A stretch of DNA of 64,000 bases from Arthrinium phaeospermum (taxonomy: Eukaryota > Ascomycota > Sordariomycetes > Amphisphaeriales > Apiosporaceae): NCBI GenBank assembly GCA_006503535.1, contig QYRS01000013.1:1364001-1428000 (forward strand). The letters run 5' to 3'. This document shows, in pieces, positions 19,497 through 31,466 of the stretch. Positions within the stretch are counted from its first letter, which is position 1. Each line of letters opens with the position of its first letter. The notes under the pieces are model-generated. The model made no database searches and was not told the origin of the DNA. It worked only from the letters and a program-made list of their open reading frames with translations. The translations under genes and the position numbers were made by a program.

Positions 19497-22015
19497 CTAT
19501 GAAAGACTCAAGGGCGGTGCTCGGGAGTGAGCATATTCCGGGTCGGCCCTCAGGCGCTCCAGCCTGATCTTGGCCGCCTCCGTGCCGTCGTCGGCAATGG
19601 CTGGTTCCTTGAACCACGGATGGTCAAGCGCTTGCCGTGCTGTAATGCGCTTCGCCGGATCATACACAAAGATCTTTTCAAGCAGATCCAGAAACGACCT
19701 CAAAAAGGGATTGTGCGAGGGTATAATGTCCTAGAGAACCATTAGCGACCTTCAAACGACCGACTTTCACACGCTCGCATTCAACTTACATATAGACGCT
19801 TCATGTTCTTGACAAATCTCCGCGAGGCACGGGTTGTATCCGCAGTGGGGTAGTCGAGCTTCAGCCGTTTGAAATATCTGGGATCCGTTAGTCAACCGGT
19901 CACCTCCGTGAAGAGGATTGTCATCAGGACGTACTTGGCTGCGGCGTTGCCGCTCGAGCTACTAGAGCGGTTGCTCATTTTCGTAACCTGCTGTGCGAGG
20001 TGCTGATCGACTCGCTTGTCACAAACATTCTCCATCATTGCCAGGTGCTCGAGATTATCGTGCGTCTGGAACAAAGCATCGCCTGTGAAAAACTCGACAA
20101 GAATGCAACCGATACTCCAGATATCACAGGGAAAAGACCATCCAAGACCCAGGATGATCTCAGGGGCGCGGTAATGGCGAGTGGAGACCACGGACGAGTG
20201 GTACTCGTCCTCGAAAGTTGCTGAGCCAAAATCGATCAGTCTGATCTCCGTGTCGAGCAGAACCTTGCGCTGGTTGGCCTGTCTAGGAGTCCCAGATGAA
20301 GACGAAGGTATTCTGCGGTTATACGTGAACGTCTGATAGGCGTTGTCACATAGAAGAATGTTCTCGGGCTTCAGATCGGTGTGGATGAGGTTGAGGTCAT
20401 GGAGGACTGGGTGGGTAGTCAGCATACGAGAACATTTCATCAAGATGGGTATGCCACTTACAAGCCACGCTCGTCAATAATTGACGGGCAAAACTCTGGA
20501 TCTGGCTGTTGGGGAACGGGACGAAGTTGTTGCTCTTGAGGAAGTCGAAGACGCTGGAGCCAAGCAGATCCATGACGATGCAGATGTGGCCTCGGAAATC
20601 GAAACAATCTCGCAGATGAATGCATCGATTCCGGTTTTCCTCGTCATTCGCCTTCAGAGTCTGCAGTACTCGCAGTTCGATCCGAGAGGCATCTCGATAC
20701 TTCTGGACGGACCGAATGATTTTGATGGCAACCAGCTTGTTCCGTTTCCTGTCGCGAGCCTGGACCACTTTGCCAAAGGTTCCTTGGCCAAGTAGTTTGT
20801 TGATTTGGTCTGGTCACCTGTTAGTTCTCACACCGGACAGAAAAGCTAAGGCTCTAGGGATCTAGAATGCAACATACATTGTTGGGTGATGTCAGCATCG
20901 GGCACTACGATGTAGTGGCCGTCTTCGTCGTCGACTTTCACATTGGAGTAACGCTTTCTGGGTGTCAGTAAGGTGCTTCCGAATCGATTGGGAGCGGCGG
21001 GCCTCACATCTGTGACCACTCGAACGGCTACTTCAGCCGACTTCTTAATTGGTTTCTGGGGAGGCCTGTAGCTGATGTACGCATCGCCAAGGGCCTCGAG
21101 GTCTCTGCGTTTGGCCTCTTGGGCGTGTTGTTGACGCGTTCGTTTCCGTTTTTGCCCGGTGGCCGAAGCCTGTTCATAGTCGTATTGGCCATTGGAAGAG
21201 AGGGAGGCGAGTGACGTGGGTGCAGTGGTGTTCTGCGCCGAGGTAGTCCGATCGGTCGAGGAAGTGGCACTATTGGGAGTAGCAATGTGCGATCCATTGA
21301 CGATTCGGCCACCGTTCACATAGCCGTCTTCCTTTCTCCTCTTCTTGGCCACGTGCCGAGTACTAACACCAGTATCCGACCCAACTATGGTGCCGTTTGT
21401 GTTGTAAGTTGTTGTAGAGTAATTGGAGGAGAGGTTGTCCTTGATATCGCCCTCAGGTTCGGGAGTATCATCAATGACGATGACTTCCTTGGGCACCCCG
21501 TTCTTATAGAACTCGGTCCAGTCGGGACCTTTGGATCGCCTCCGCTTCCGCGCAGCGTTTTGGCTCGAAGACGGTATGGACATGTTGTCGAGGTTTGCGT
21601 CAGATCGTGGAGTTGACGCCGACTCCGAGTCTGTTCCGTGATATTCGTGAGTCAATCTAGACGCCGGTGCTCCTGTGGAAGCTACCGAGGCCGCGGCTCC
21701 ATTGGCTGACCGTCTATGCGACGGCTGCTGAGGGCCACTGATGTAGGTCGAGTACGAAGCGGTAGACGCAGGGGCGTGACGACTGGACGTGCTGGAGCTG
21801 GATATCGTTGAGGCCGGCGGCGGGATGCCAGAGGGAGAAGGGAGAACGTGAGATGCCGGGATCGTTGAGGGTATTGCGGCGGCGTTTCGATAGGAAGCAG
21901 AGTGTACGGGACTCTGCAACTGCGGGTATGGCGGGTAATGGGCGTGGTGATGGGCGTGGTGATGACGATAATGATGGGGAGGAATGGTGGCCGTGGCAGT
22001 AGTCGGCGTTGACAT
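19497..22015 (-). CDS. LAMMER-family (CLK/KNS1-type) dual-specificity protein kinase
   Basis: Five exons: 22015..20878, 20809..20462, 20406..19935, 19877..19790, 19730..19497; 759 residues. Introns are 55-68 bp and all phases close. Residues 1-379 are a disordered His/Ser/Thr/Pro-rich extension with basic patches ([19 protein letters not shown]) suited to nuclear entry. The kinase domain starts at about 380 with [11 protein letters not shown]. Catalytic Lys409 is in LVAIK, the loop is HTDLKPEN (Asp506), the metal site is DFGSAT (Asp554), and the family signature EHLAMM is at 615-620. LAMMER kinases phosphorylate SR-type splicing factors and regulate growth, TORC1-linked stress responses and development in fungi. 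The 20810 acceptor was chosen over an AG eight bases earlier, which would introduce a frame error. The C-terminus ends normally after KEPAIADDG. Confidence 0.95.
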
Positions 22016-25000
22016 TGTTGTGGAATAACAACAGGCGGCGCCTTTTGCAAGGACACTCGACTGATGAGGGTCCTCGGTTGTGGTGATATGAAAGAGAAGA
22101 TTGAGGGAGTGTGTTTCGAAAGGGCCGCAGTTAGCAGGTGCCCACTCGAAATGGATGATGTCTGCCCTCTACGTCCTACTCCGCTACCAACTGTGGGAGT
22201 GCAGTAATGTATTGCCGCTGCGACTCTCTTACTTTCAAAGCGCAGCGCCAGTACCAAAGGTCAAGTTGGGGGCGCTGGGGCAGCCTTTTTCCGGGTCGGA
22301 CGTCGGCAGGGTCTGCTTGCCTGTCTGACCTGACTGGCTGACGTTCCACTGGAATGGATGGGGTCGAGTCTCAGTGGCTGCGAAGAGAGAACAGGGAAGG
22401 GGGGAAAAAAAATAACAAAACGACCAGGTGCTGGGTGGCACAGTTGCAGGGCCGCCAGCAGTTGTGATTTCAGGGCACTGGTAGCGCCGAACAATCACTA
22501 ACCTTAGCGTTAAGGCTTGAGTCTGTAGCAGACTGTGTCGCTAAGCAGTTGCAGGTAACCCAAGCTTTTAGGTAGGTAGGTGCTGGTATGGGATATGTCG
22601 GGTTACGGCGATGATTGTTTTGAGCCAAAAGATACCAGGGTTTCTTTCGCGAGAAAGAACTGTATGCTTCTGCAATAAGTGTACCGTCCAGCTTGAAGTT
22701 GATATGTAACCTCAAGGCTGCTGTTTTTGCTGGTAGGACCCAGGTAGGTAGGTGCCCTTCCTCGGTGGTGCGCGGCAGAGAATCTGGACGTGTAGACAGG
22801 CTGGTGTGGATGCTCAATCGTCGCGAAGAATTGAATATTCTGAGTTCCGAGCTCGAATAATCTGCGAGATATGGCAATTCTGCGAGATGGAAGCCGTGAT
22901 TGTCATGCAATTGTCGCTGAATTGGACTGGTCGGTGGTTTTGTGGTTGAGGAAGTCGTGCGTGCACTGCAGTGGGTGAGGTTGAACCGGCGCGGTACAGT
23001 GCAGTCAGTCAGTCAGGCAGTCAGTCAGTGCCTCCACGAAGATGCCCTTATCGTAAGTGCATTACGTCGGGGAGGAAGTGCGATGGTGTGTATGAGGGAG
23101 AGCCAGCTGGGTCGGGGAGGGAATAGTTGCAAGTCCACACAGAGTTCGCTCTGGCAGAGATGGGAGAGAATGAGTCGAGTTGGAAGTGAAGATTCGACAG
23201 CGAGGAGGAGGGGCGTAGCGCGCGTGTTGTGCGGTCTTCCCCTTCACGCCGGCTTTGTCGTCAAACTAGAACGAGTTGGCCTGTGATGTCGGGTCGGCAG
23301 GCCTGGTAACATTGACGGTGGCAGCATGGTGTCTGGGTCTGGGTCTCGAATTGTACGGTAAGTAGAAGCTGCACGGCACTGTACGCTTCACAGCGCGCAG
23401 ATGGGTGATGATGGCACCCACCAACCCCAAATGCTTACTGGGTGGGGCGCTGGCGTCGCTTCACGCTGTTCGCTCTGGTGCGTTCCGCCGCCAGACTGCT
23501 GTTCGTCTGATTAACGTTGCTTTCACACGTTCCATCTACTGAAAATGTCTATTAATGGGTATCTCGACCCTCTATGCCTTGGACACTGTGTTTTTTTTTT
23601 TGCAAGAAGCCCTTTCCTGTATATGACATTCCTTACGTGAATTTGGGTGTCTGCTCATCCACAGCCCAAGGTAAGTAAGTACATAAGACAGACTTACACC
23701 AGCCTCGGGAGGGCAGGACTTTGACAGTGAGGGAATGCCACCGTGCTCAGAACCTTGGTCGTGTCGAAGAAAGCTGCCCACAATACAACGCCTCCGCCGA
23801 TGTTCAAGCTTACATGTATGTAGTTATATATAAAGTAAGTGCGTATAATGCTGAACTTTAAATGACTTATACAATGTCGGTAGAAGCATGTCCATCAGAA
23901 AACAGGTGCTGGGTGCTGCCTGCGCTATCGCCGATGCTGGAAATTCCGAGTAAAGCAACAACAACAGTATCTGCGATATCAAATCTGTTGGGGGCAAGCC
24001 TGAGATGCAAACGATATGCTCCGTAACCTACATGTCTGTCTTATCGACTCTAGGTGCATTCTGTGTCCGTTTCTTGGAATCAGAAAAGTCCCTTTAAACA
24101 ACAGTCTGCCTGGCACGGTCCTCGGATTCGTTATTCTTGGGTTAGCTCTCTGCAGCAAGTGGCCTGCCTTATTGGTATCGGTAGTGACCATTAAACGGCA
24201 CCTATCGGAGCATGCCTGCCAGTGCCAGGGTTGCGTTATCATGGCAACAGAACCCGGCCATTTTCTTTTGACTTGCTCCTGTAGTCCGGAACCGACCATG
24301 GATGGTCTGTAGAAGTACCTGTATGTATGTATGTAGGTAGGTATGCAAGCCTGCCTGCTTTGCAATCTCATCTCACTACCTCTGGCGAGAGAGGGGTTTT
24401 GTTTGCGTTCGTTGCTGCAGTCCGTTTCTATGACAATCCAGCATTGCCTTCACACCAAAGCACTGCACTGGTCAAGGTGGCCGGCCGGCCCTGCAGCAAG
24501 ATTAGAAAGAGTGCCAGGTCAAAGAGACCAAAGGTCACAGACAACATATCATTCTTGTGCATTCTTAGTACCTTTTGGCGTGTTTCTTCTCACGCAAGGT
24601 ACAAATGTTCATACATACATGCCTACTTACATGTAAGTAGGTACTGTATCCCAGCTGCTGTTGGCTCTCCAGGGTAAGCATGGGAAACCACTCGAAGGAT
24701 CTGACAACTGTTGTTCCTTGGGCTTTCTTCTTCTAGAAACAAAACCGCCCTCGCTCCATTCGGGCAAAGTTTACGGTTTGTTCCTCGCGAATGCACGAGA
24801 GCCCCCCTCTCCCTCCCCTCCCTCTTCGCTCAGCCAAAGCGCCTGACGACCCTTTTGTGATGACCTGGTTGGCCAGCAACGAACGACCGACCCCCCTACA
24901 GCAGGATATCACACTCACACTCATTCCCTAGATCAAGGCATGGCAGCATGGCAACCTCTGCTGCTCGCTCTTGGCCCCTTGTGGAATATAACTCACTCGC

Positions 25001-27698
25001 CCAAGAGACAGCAATGGCAACCTACGTGAGTCGAAAGAAGGGAACAAACAAGCAGAGCAAGTCTTGGCAGGCTGGCCTACAGTACCTGGGCATCCATCGC
25101 CAGTGGCTTGACATCGCCTATGCAGGTCTCGCAGTAGTGCCACGGCCGCTGCGCGGGACCCTGGCTTGGGACGTGGAGAGTGACTGGCTGGCTGTCATTG
25201 CTGAGTTGGTGTGTGCCGCAAAAACAGCCATTTTGCTCTGCAGGGTGGTTTGGTGATCAGTGAGGTTTAGACGGGTCCCCCATAAGCCATCTGGAAGCTG
25301 ACTCGGGATTCCTCGTTCCTCAGAAGTAAACGCACACATCCAAGTGATTGCGGAGTCTGCGAGGCCTGCGGTGCTGGGCTATGTACGTACGCGCTTTCGT
25401 AACGAGACTAGTGAGCCCCAAGCAAGCAAGCATTGCTGCCCACTGACTGGAACCTTTTTGGGGGGGCTTCAAGATCCTAGATCTTACACCTTGGACTCTA
25501 GATCTGCCAGCCAGAAATACCTCAGTGAGGTATGTGAGTAATACTTAGTTGTATCCTCTCGACTTCTCCTCTTCTTGTTCTTCCACCAGTTTTCAATTCG
25601 GACTTGGCTATTCATTGAATGATCGATAACGGTACAGGCAGGGTCTTGCGTGTCTAAGACGACACTGTGCCACGCCTGATTTGATAGACAGAGACGGGCA
25701 CAGTTGAGGCATCCATCCACCCACATACTACTATGTGCTCCCTGGCTTGATTACAGCCTTTTCGATAGCCAGGCCGCCCTCGCTCGTCGGTCAGTCGTCC
25801 AACCTTAATGGCAGTGTATCGAGCAAGGGAGTAAGGCGGAATTTAGACACAGCCAATGCTTCCGGTGCGACGCAGGATGACATGACCATGAATTCCCTCC
25901 CCTCCCATCCCCCCATGCCCTCTCCCCTCTCGACGGTGGCAATTCTCTTTCTCATTTGAGGATGGTGGGCGGCTCTCTTCCGTTGCGGGTGGTCTGCTCG
26001 GGTGCTCGCTGTAAGCACTACTAATACCTACCTAGCCTACTTGCCTACTTGCCTACCTACTTTACTTCATCATGTAAGGTGATACGCATCCATCTCTCGT
26101 AGGCGGTCTACGCAGATGGTCGCATACGTCAATCCAGTTAGGTAGAAAGAATGGCACCTTTTCGGCCATTTACCCGTGCAACAATCGCCTCTTTTGCTGC
26201 AGCGACTCATCCCATCCCGTCCCACCTCGTCCAGCCATTCACCCTTTCCCCGCCGTTTGCCCTGCGAAGGCTGATCCACATGGCGTAGGAGCCCATCACC
26301 ACGTTTCTGGCTCCGAGCGCAGCCAACGTCGTAAATGGATGGAGCCCGGTTGGGTATTTCTTTTTATTTTGTCAGCGGGCCCTCTTTTCCCTCGCAACAG
26401 ATGTGCCAGGGTGCCGGGAGCAGTAGATTTTAGATTAAAATACAGCGTCATCTCGGATTGTTTCTGCTCGGAGGGAAATCTTAAGAGGAAATTTCCCGCC
26501 CTGCAATTGCGAAATTCGACAATGTCCTTCACGCGGAGATAAAGCGTTATATCATCATTTCGTCCATTTGCAACAACCCTAGCTTAAGGGGTTCCGACGT
26601 CGTGAAGATGGGTTCCTTCATCTGCTGCGAGCACAGCTGGCCGTCTAAGGTCGTAGGTAAAAAGGGCCCAGGAGCCCGTGAGCCTTCCACCTACTCCTCC
26701 CGTCCCGATCATCGCAGTGGCAAAGCAAGCGGGCTGGGCTAGTGCTGCCCTGTTTCTCGGCACGTACAACCATACAGTGCGGTACAGTACAACCAAAAGT
26801 CGATCGCAGTGCATGTCCAGAAAGCCTACACAAATCTTATCTCATACTCTTCTACTCATCATCATGAGAGCCATCTCACGTAGTAGTAGTTGCATTTCTG
26901 AGTGGCACAAAGCATATGGTATAAAACTTGCCGTGGCTCCTCGGCTTAGAAACGTCAGACGCAAGTCAGCCCCAAACAGGAGGCTGTCTGTCGTTTTATC
27001 TCGACACCCTCCGTATCAAAAAGCGGATGGGTGAGACGGGAAAACTGGATGGGGCCTCAGCTCCTTCCTCTTCCTCACGGACTCTTGTTAAATTGAAACA
27101 TGAGGCTTCGTTCGCCCGCGCAGGTTCTGCCGGCCTTGGTAGGACGTGTGACTTGCGACAGACAAATTCCTACTTAAACTGTTTGGAAAATAAGGCGGCG
27201 AGACGGACTCAGCTCCTCCTATCGTGCGAGTGAGGTCTGTTTCCCTGGCCAGTGGCCCTCATGGTTGATGGGACGCGGGTCAGAGTCGCCACTTTACTCG
27301 GGACGGAACCTGGGGCGCCCCGGGTTTAAGGGTTCAAGTGATGCGCGTTTCACCTCATCTCGAACCGGATCGACGGGTGGAAGACGGCCTTGGACGGGTC
27401 CTGTCGATCTGGGATGCGTTTACCGAAACCAAACAAACGTCCGCGAATTCGGATTGTGCTTCCGCCCTTCGCGCTCATCACTAAAGTAGGCAAAGATGCA
27501 AGAACATGCGCCGCCGTGACAAAAATAAAAAAAAATCGAATTCTATGCAAGTCTCGCAATGGAATCTCTAGAAAATCATCAGAAATAGTAACTCGCAGGA
27601 CCCCCGGCTCCCAACGCCACTTGATGCAGGTAGTTTGAGAATGCAGCCCACCCCTTCTCCATGGGAGAAAGGGGTTTCTAGGAAAACTCCCAATCAAA
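22016..27698. other. 5.7-kb gene-free stretch
   Basis: Open frames of up to about 150 codons occur on both strands, but none has a recognisable domain or convincing exon structure. The region contains a CAGT microsatellite (about 23001-23030) and several GTAGGTA-type runs (22569-22580, 22741-22753, 24321-24345, 26026-26064). Base composition is ordinary, so it is not RIP-degraded. It should include the promoter and leader of the LAMMER kinase gene and the 3' end of the sideroflexin gene. A non-coding RNA or a short intron-rich gene cannot be excluded. Confidence 0.5.
23001..23030. repeat. CAGT-type microsatellite
   Basis: CAGT units with one CAGG interruption, about 1 kb upstream of the LAMMER kinase start. 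The same unit occurs in the phosphodiesterase intron at 3394. Confidence 0.8.
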
Positions 27699-29007
27699 TC
27701 AGATACCTCTGTTGAACACGACCATGCCTCCCTCTCCGCCCTTGCCGTGAAACTCCTCCTCGAGACTACTGGCGCTGATGCGCTGCCTTGTGGGGAAGGC
27801 GGCCAGCGCAAACGGCAGCGCAAGGTAGCTCATACCCAGAATCAGGGCCAAGTTGACAGGAGTCGTGTACCGCGGGTTCTTCTTCAGCCAGTCCGTCTTT
27901 TGCAGCCGCACGAGAACCAGCGGCGGCACGACCATGATCGGGCTGCTGTTGAGCACGCGGCTCAGCGCCGTCTCACTAACCGCCAGCGTGGCCGCCTTCT
28001 TGCTCCTTCCCAGACTGGCAACGTCGTTCTCGGCCTTGCCCTCCGCCGCCAGCTTCGCCTTGTCCTTCCCCGACAGCACGGGGAACACGTCGATACCGGT
28101 GCGCATCTCTTCGCCGCGCATGAGGAACACGTTCAGGAAACCAGCAGATGCGACAGCGGCAAAGGGGACAAGTCGGCCGAGGACTGTACGAGTGGCAGGC
28201 GATACCCGCTTGAGACGGGGGACAATTGCGTTGAGGCCCACGGCCACGGAACAGGAGGCGCCAACGGCAAGGAAGTAGGACTGTGCGATCTTTCCGTACG
28301 AAAGAGGGGTGGATTTGTTGGCGTTGGCATTGTTGATGGCGACGTTCAGGGACTGGTTAGCGACTTGCCACCCTATCGTTCCCGCCGTCTGTCATGGAGT
28401 TGGATCGTTAGCATATCTGCTCCCTAGCTGGATCCGAAGGTATCGGTTTCTGCTAACCTGAAGACCAGGGGTCAGCATACCTGCCGTGACCACCAGGTTA
28501 GACAATGCGAAGCAGGACATGCGGAACGGCAAGAGAACTGGCTCGCCAGTATCTACAGAGATATTCCAAGGTCAGCGCTCGGGGTCTTGAGGGTATTGGT
28601 CGTTTCCAGGTGTTCTCCGTACCGGGATGGAGCGTGGCGTCCACAATCTTCTTTGCCTTCCACAGTTCCGGAGTCATGCTCTGGATTTCGCCTTGCTTGT
28701 ATGCGACCACCAGCTTCTTCGCCTGCTCGAGGCCACTCTTGCCGGCAAGTAGGGTCCTGCAAAAACCATTCCAACGGATTAGCAACACGACTCCATAGTA
28801 ACGGAATAGCCCCGGGCCTTTTCAGTAGAGTATCCAACGAGTCGTGTCCATTGAAGCCTGCCAACCCCCCCTTTCGAGGTCTGACAGTTCTTCCCCGACT
28901 TACCTGGGATCTGTGATGCCAGCTGTCTGCTTGACACGGCCCCAGTACGTGCTGAGATCATGCTGCGACTCGGGCAGCTCGCGGTTGCCGGGGAGAGAGG
29001 ACGACAT
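27699..29007 (-). CDS. FSF1: Sideroflexin-type mitochondrial carrier (Fsf1)
   Basis: Four exons (29007..28904, 28756..28623, 28552..28458, 28388..27699) give 340 residues. Introns are 147, 70, 69 and the phases are 2, 1 and 0; the last intron has a GCTAACG branch point. Sideroflexins are inner mitochondrial membrane transporters; human SFXN1 carries serine for one-carbon metabolism. Family marks are DLSTYWGRVKQTAGITDPR near the N-terminus, HPDTGE split across exons 2 and 3, LPFRMSCF, and the NQSLNVAINNANANKSTP segment. Several hydrophobic helices follow (SYFLAVGASCSVAVGLNA; LVPFAAVASAGFLNVFLM; VNLALILGMSYLALPFALA). Length matches the family. There is no cleavable presequence, as usual for carriers. 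Confidence 0.94.
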
Positions 29008-31466
29008 GTTGTTGTCTTGGCCGTTCCAAATACCGGGTAACTTTGTAGTGTGTCGTCTGCAGGCAAGCGCAAAGATCAAGGGAAAGTAAGAATTTAACGA
29101 ATGCGACAAACAGGCGGTCGGACAACACCCCAGGCCGGTAACGAATGCTGCGCGACTCTTTGCGACGACGTCGTGCCTCGTGACTGACTGTGTGCAAGGA
29201 AGGGCATAATTTGTTTCCCTGTGGTGGGCGGCGGCCCGAGATCGGGGACCGCGCTATCTTAAAAAAAAGCCGCCCCGCTATCGCTATCGCAGATCGCGGA
29301 TCACTGCACTCTAGTAGCACTTGCGCCATGATCCTTGCCGGATGCCACGAGATAGGAAGGATAAGTAATGTGCGTTGAAGAAACATCGGATGTATGTATG
29401 TGGTTGAGACAGGAGAGACGGCATCTGCACACGTTTGCAGCCGCATCAATTTTGATGGTTGACAGTCCTCTATTTGCGCCGATTTGTTCAAACTGTCCTA
29501 CTTGTTGTATCCCTGATCCCAAGAACGTTTCCAGTGATACTCTCTTGGCATACAGAACTGATGCCCCTAGTCCATACCTTCCCAGCCATGGACTATAACA
29601 AGCCGGAGCCCAAACTAGAATAAGACTATATCGTCTACTATAGCCGGAGAGGAGAGGGAAAAGGAGGGGGACACAGAGAATAAGCACATAATGGAGAGAA
29701 ATGGCTCACAAACAGCAACTAGTGTAGTTTTGAACTGAGGGGCTACTGTTGTGAAGGACCGCAGATGCAAGGGCCGGCCAGGAATCGTTTCCTTTCGTGT
29801 GGTGTGATGGATTATCGGGACATTTCGGTTTTATAAGGCCTCAGATTAGTCGTCCTTTGACATCTTCTGTTCCCATAAATAGAGAGGTATGGCGGTGAAG
29901 AACGACGAGGAGCGAGAGAAAGCTGGAAGTAAGATGATGTCACTTGGTGACCCTGCCTCTCACCCGATTAACTGCGACGGCCCAACACGAGGGACTTCCG
30001 TCGGTTCACGGATGATGGATTAGTGGTGTTATTAACACGGGATCAACGTATTATTGCTGCCGATCTGATGGTGGTGCCTGCCACGTATGGAGGAGAAAAG
30101 CGGGCGAATCTGACCCAAAACCCGTCATTTCTCTTTCGGCGGCCGATTTGTGCCTGGAGGGACTTGGCAATGTCACAAAGGGTATAAACGAAGATATAGA
30201 TGCAAAACAGATCCGCGATAATCTATAACAACCTGTATGACGAAAAGCGGCAACTTTAAATTTGAATAAGGAGATTCGTGGCGTTCATATCGTGATTCCT
30301 AAATCTCGTGACATCTTCCCAGCATCAAACGCTCGGTCTTCTGCTACTCCCAACCTCCCCGCCTTCAACCTTCATATGTCATCATCCTGCAGCGGCGCCC
30401 AGTCTCCACGCCGCCCACAATCGCCGATACGATGTCCTTCCTCTAGTGGTAGTAACAAAAAAAAAAAGTGTGAAACCAATACCCATCCAACACATCATCG
30501 GTCATTTCCCTATAACTAGACCAGATAATCCCCAGGAAAGACGAGCTTCACCGCCCAACCACCATCATGCAAGTAAGTGTGTACTTACTACATGCATGTC
30601 ATGCTCCGTTTCCCACGGCTTCCGGTCCCAACCGCAAAGCCTCCCCATGTGGAACAAACGCCCATTCGTCTCAACCCTTGTTTCGGCTCGCGGTATGATA
30701 GGTTCGATTCTCGGACAACGTTGCTTGTCGCTCGGGGGCATTATGCACCTCCGTTGATCGACCAGCTCCCACAATGATGACACCTGCAGTGGTTGTATGG
30801 ACACGCACATGTATAAATACCGGGGGTTCCGTTGCGTTTTAGTGAGCGTTATTGCTTTCTTTCTTCTGTCAACCCATCTCCCCCGCGGCGCCAGGATGCT
30901 GCATCCCGCTAGGTGATACAACACCAATGGCGCATCGAAGGAGAATGGGTTTACGCACGTCCATGTAGAACTGACCCCGGTAATCGTAGAGGTCCATACA
31001 AAACTGCAGTAGTCATCATCGTGAGGATCTGGCCAAAACCAATGGAGACAACAGCCCGTCCCCGCCGCCTTTTTAGTGGTCATGGTGGCGTCTGCGGCGC
31101 CCGTCTGTCACAAAATAAGTAAGATCAGTTGAGGTTGCTCAGGTACACATATGAATTTTTGTTGCTGGTAGGGGTAGTTAGAAGCAAAAAAGAAGCATTT
31201 TATTTTCAAGTAGGTTGAAGAAGCAGTCAGCACAAGACACACTGGCAGACTTTCGGCTGCCGAAACTCAAGCCATGGGTTTCAACATGAACCCAGTAACA
31301 AAAACGCCAGCCCAAGGATGGTTTCTAGAGCCATCTTCGTCAAATGTCGTAAAGTCGTGATATATCCTGATAGCTCTTCCATCTTTGTGGGAAGCTGGTC
31401 AAGGAATGGAAAGGCGGGCAGTAAATGGTGGGTGTAGGGCTGTAGGACAAGAAGCCATGCAGCTCC
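29008..31466. other. Intergenic stretch, no gene supported
   Basis: It holds the promoter of the sideroflexin gene and the 3' side of the DUF3824 gene. Short frames on both strands lack coding character. A tRNA B-box-like string at about 30711 was checked and rejected. Confidence 0.5.

Noticed and set aside
23948..24312. Overlapping 98-130-codon frames on both strands in the 5.7-kb gap
   Set aside because: No domain, no codon bias and no splice-supported extension. Both strands are open to the same extent, as expected by chance.
30690..30730. tRNA B-box-like GGTTCGATTCT
   Set aside because: The flanking bases do not form a T-stem (ATAGG against CTCGG) and no A box or acceptor stem is found.
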